A stretch of DNA of 32,671 bases from Ruminococcus sp. Lineage in GTDB: Bacteria > Bacillota > Clostridia > Oscillospirales > Ruminococcaceae. The stretch lies in contig JAJQGV010000084.1 in assembly GCA_021200215.1 (NCBI GenBank), forward strand, positions 1,000-33,670. Reading direction: 5' to 3'. Positions 30,956 through 32,671 of the stretch are shown one piece after another. Under the pieces are notes generated by a model. It saw only the letters and a list, made by a program, of their open reading frames with translations. It did not search any database and was not told where the DNA came from. Each line of letters begins with the position of its first letter. The first letter of the stretch is position 1. Position numbers and translations under genes: made by a program.

Positions 30956-32587
30956 ATGGTAATCATACAAGGTAAGAGCGTTTATAAAGGCATTGCTATA
31001 GGAAAAATATCATTCTTTAAGCGTGGCAAGATAGATACATCTAAAACTACTATTACAGATACTCAAAAAGAAGTTGAACGTTTCAAAATCGCAAAAGATA
31101 AATCGATACTACAGCTAAAGAATCTATATGAAAAGGCTCTAACCGAAACGGGTGAGGAAAACGCTCAAATATTTGAAATACATCAAATGATGCTTGAAGA
31201 TGATGACTACAACCAATCTATCTTAGATATGATTAACGAACAGAAAGTAAACTCTGAATACGCAGTAGATGAAACTGGAAAGAACTTCGCAGAAATGTTC
31301 TCTTCTACAGAGGACGAATATATGAACGCTCGTGCAGTGGACGTTAAGGATATCTCGGATAGAATATTAAAGAATCTAACGGGAATAGATTTAGATAGCT
31401 CTACCAATGAAAAGTGTATTATATGTGCCGATGACCTATCCCCTAGTGAAACCATTCAACTAGACAAAGATAAAGTTTTAGCATTTGTAACTTCAAAAGG
31501 CTCAGCGAACTCTCATACTTCAATATTGGCTAGAACTATGAACATTCCCGCAATTATAGGCATTGGTGACGCTTTGTTAAATCCAATCTATGATGGCAAA
31601 ACTGCTATAGTAGATGGCTACAACGGAACTCTATACATTGAACCTACAGAACCTATACTTCGTGAGATGAAACATAAACTCCAAAGTGATATCAATGAAA
31701 GACTATCCTTAAATGGTTTAAAAGGACAACCTAACACTACCATAGATGGCACTACTATAAACGTATTTGCTAACATTGGTGGCGTCGCAGATTTAACTAA
31801 GGTCATAGAAAACGATGCTAGTGGTATAGGTCTATTTAGAAGTGAGTTCCTCTATCTTGAAAGCGATGACTATCCATCAGAGGAAAAACAGTTCCAAAGC
31901 TATAAAAAAGTACTTGAAACTATGCAAGATAAAAAAGTAGTAGTTAGAACTCTCGATATAGGTGCAGATAAACAGATAGACTATTTTAACCTTGACAAAG
32001 AAGAAAATCCTGCTATGGGATACAGAGCTATTAGAATCTGTCTTGACAAACAACATATATTTAAAACACAACTTCGTGCCTTGTTTAGAGCATCTGTATA
32101 TGGTAACTTAGCAATTATGTTCCCTATGATTATCTCTAAAGATGAAATCTTGCAGATAAAGTCTATTATTGAGGTTGTAAAAAACGAACTTAAAGAGGAA
32201 AATATTCCATTTGCAAACGATATTGAAATAGGTGTTATGATAGAAACTCCTGCAGCTGCAATCATTAGTGATATCTTAGCACCTGAAGTGGATTTTTTTA
32301 GCATAGGTACTAACGATTTATCTCAGTATACACTAGCCATAGATAGGCAAAATGCTAAGCTTGAAAACTTTTTTAATCCACACCATGAGGCTATACTAAG
32401 ATTGATTAAAACTACTATAGATAATGCTCATAAGAACGATATCTGGGTGGGTATATGTGGTGAGTTAGGCAGTGATATATCCTTAACGGAAACGTTCCTT
32501 AAGATGGGTGTAGATGAACTTTCAGTATCTGCACCATGTGTACTACCTATTAGAAACAAGATTAGAAACATAGACCTATCAAAGTAG
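30956..32587 (+). CDS. ptsI: Phosphoenolpyruvate-protein phosphotransferase (Enzyme I)
   Basis: First enzyme of the PTS, taking phosphate from PEP and passing it to HPr. The 543-residue protein has the HPr-binding and phospho-His region with active His187 in GSANSHTSILART, and the PEP-binding barrel with GIGLFRSEFLYL, TLDIGADKQ, EIGVMIETPAAA and FFSIGTNDLSQYTLAIDR. Catalytic features look intact and length is slightly short of the usual 570. The ribosome site is GGTGGTG before ATG 30956. Being in the sucrose operon rather than a stand-alone ptsHI locus, it may serve this sugar alone. Confidence 0.95.
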   Translation: MVIIQGKSVYKGIAIGKISFFKRGKIDTSKTTITDTQKEVERFKIAKDKSILQLKNLYEKALTETGEENAQIFEIHQMMLEDDDYNQSILDMINEQKVNSEYAVDETGKNFAEMFSSTEDEYMNARAVDVKDISDRILKNLTGIDLDSSTNEKCIICADDLSPSETIQLDKDKVLAFVTSKGSANSHTSILARTMNIPAIIGIGDALLNPIYDGKTAIVDGYNGTLYIEPTEPILREMKHKLQSDINERLSLNGLKGQPNTTIDGTTINVFANIGGVADLTKVIENDASGIGLFRSEFLYLESDDYPSEEKQFQSYKKVLETMQDKKVVVRTLDIGADKQIDYFNLDKEENPAMGYRAIRICLDKQHIFKTQLRALFRASVYGNLAIMFPMIISKDEILQIKSIIEVVKNELKEENIPFANDIEIGVMIETPAAAIISDILAPEVDFFSIGTNDLSQYTLAIDRQNAKLENFFNPHHEAILRLIKTTIDNAHKNDIWVGICGELGSDISLTETFLKMGVDELSVSAPCVLPIRNKIRNIDLSK

Positions 32588-32604
32588 AAGATACTAACAT
32601 CAAA

Positions 32605-32638
32605 GGAAGCAAGATTTATAAATCTTGCTTCTTTATTA
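32605..32638 (+). terminator. Terminator of the sucrose PTS operon
   Basis: Perfect stem GAAGCAAGATT / AATCTTGCTTC (32606-32616, 32621-32631) with a TATA loop, then TTTATTATT. Beyond it to 32671 nothing is recognisable. Confidence 0.88.
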
Positions 32639-32671
32639 TTATTTACCTATACTAATATTGAAATATATTAC

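Overview
The window is AT-rich DNA from a spore-forming, anaerobic, fibre-degrading Firmicute, most like a Ruminococcus-type Oscillospiraceae from rumen or gut. The evidence is type I dockerins behind Thr-rich linkers on three secreted proteins, a germination protease gene (gpr) divergent from rpsT, Shine-Dalgarno-led genes, and many TTGACA-N17-TATAAT promoters. No species is assigned.

Layout. 1-1259: 3' part of a dockerin GH26 mannanase. 1294-2217: a LysR regulator whose only sensible start codon is AUA. 2268-4480: gpr, rpsT (long structured leader) and a PHP histidinol-phosphatase. 4482-5840: a sodium symporter of the NSS family. 6050-6738: DUF2325 protein and a DtxR/MntR-like repressor that has lost its metal ligands. 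7072-9770: a two-gene unit of a sugar-binding lipoprotein and a HAMP/degenerate-GGDEF membrane receptor. 9842-10837: DUF3793 protein and flavodoxin. 11024-11109: tRNA-Ser(CGA). 11455-15270: a dockerin PL1-PL9 double pectate lyase. 15447-18996: a flavin electron-transfer cluster (FMN-binding surface protein, 4Fe-4S membrane protein, ApbE, NusG-II/EetA-like, Gx/EetB-like). 19255-25912: an ECF transporter operon with two DUF4430 proteins, one of which pairs DUF4430 with an alpha/alpha barrel, as in transcobalamin/intrinsic factor, and carries a dockerin. 26282-32587: a self-contained sucrose PTS operon (EIIBC, GH32, fructokinase, EIIA, HPr, EI).

Connections. A palindrome of consensus GTTAGC-N4-GCTAAC occurs six times, only in intergenic DNA: before DUF2325, before the DtxR-like gene, twice around the DUF3793-flavodoxin promoter, and twice before the FMN-binding protein gene. 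These genes therefore look like one regulon, probably iron- or redox-linked. The ECF operon has a strong promoter followed by an apparent intrinsic terminator inside its 5' leader, so it is probably controlled by attenuation.

The most promising possible new biology is (i) a dockerin-tethered transcobalamin-like protein coupled to an ECF importer, (ii) the sugar-binding lipoprotein plus degenerate GGDEF receptor, and (iii) the regulon of a DtxR-like regulator lacking metal ligands. The sucrose HPr has Lys at position 46, so it cannot be controlled by HPr kinase in the usual way. All assignments are from reading the sequence; no database search was run.
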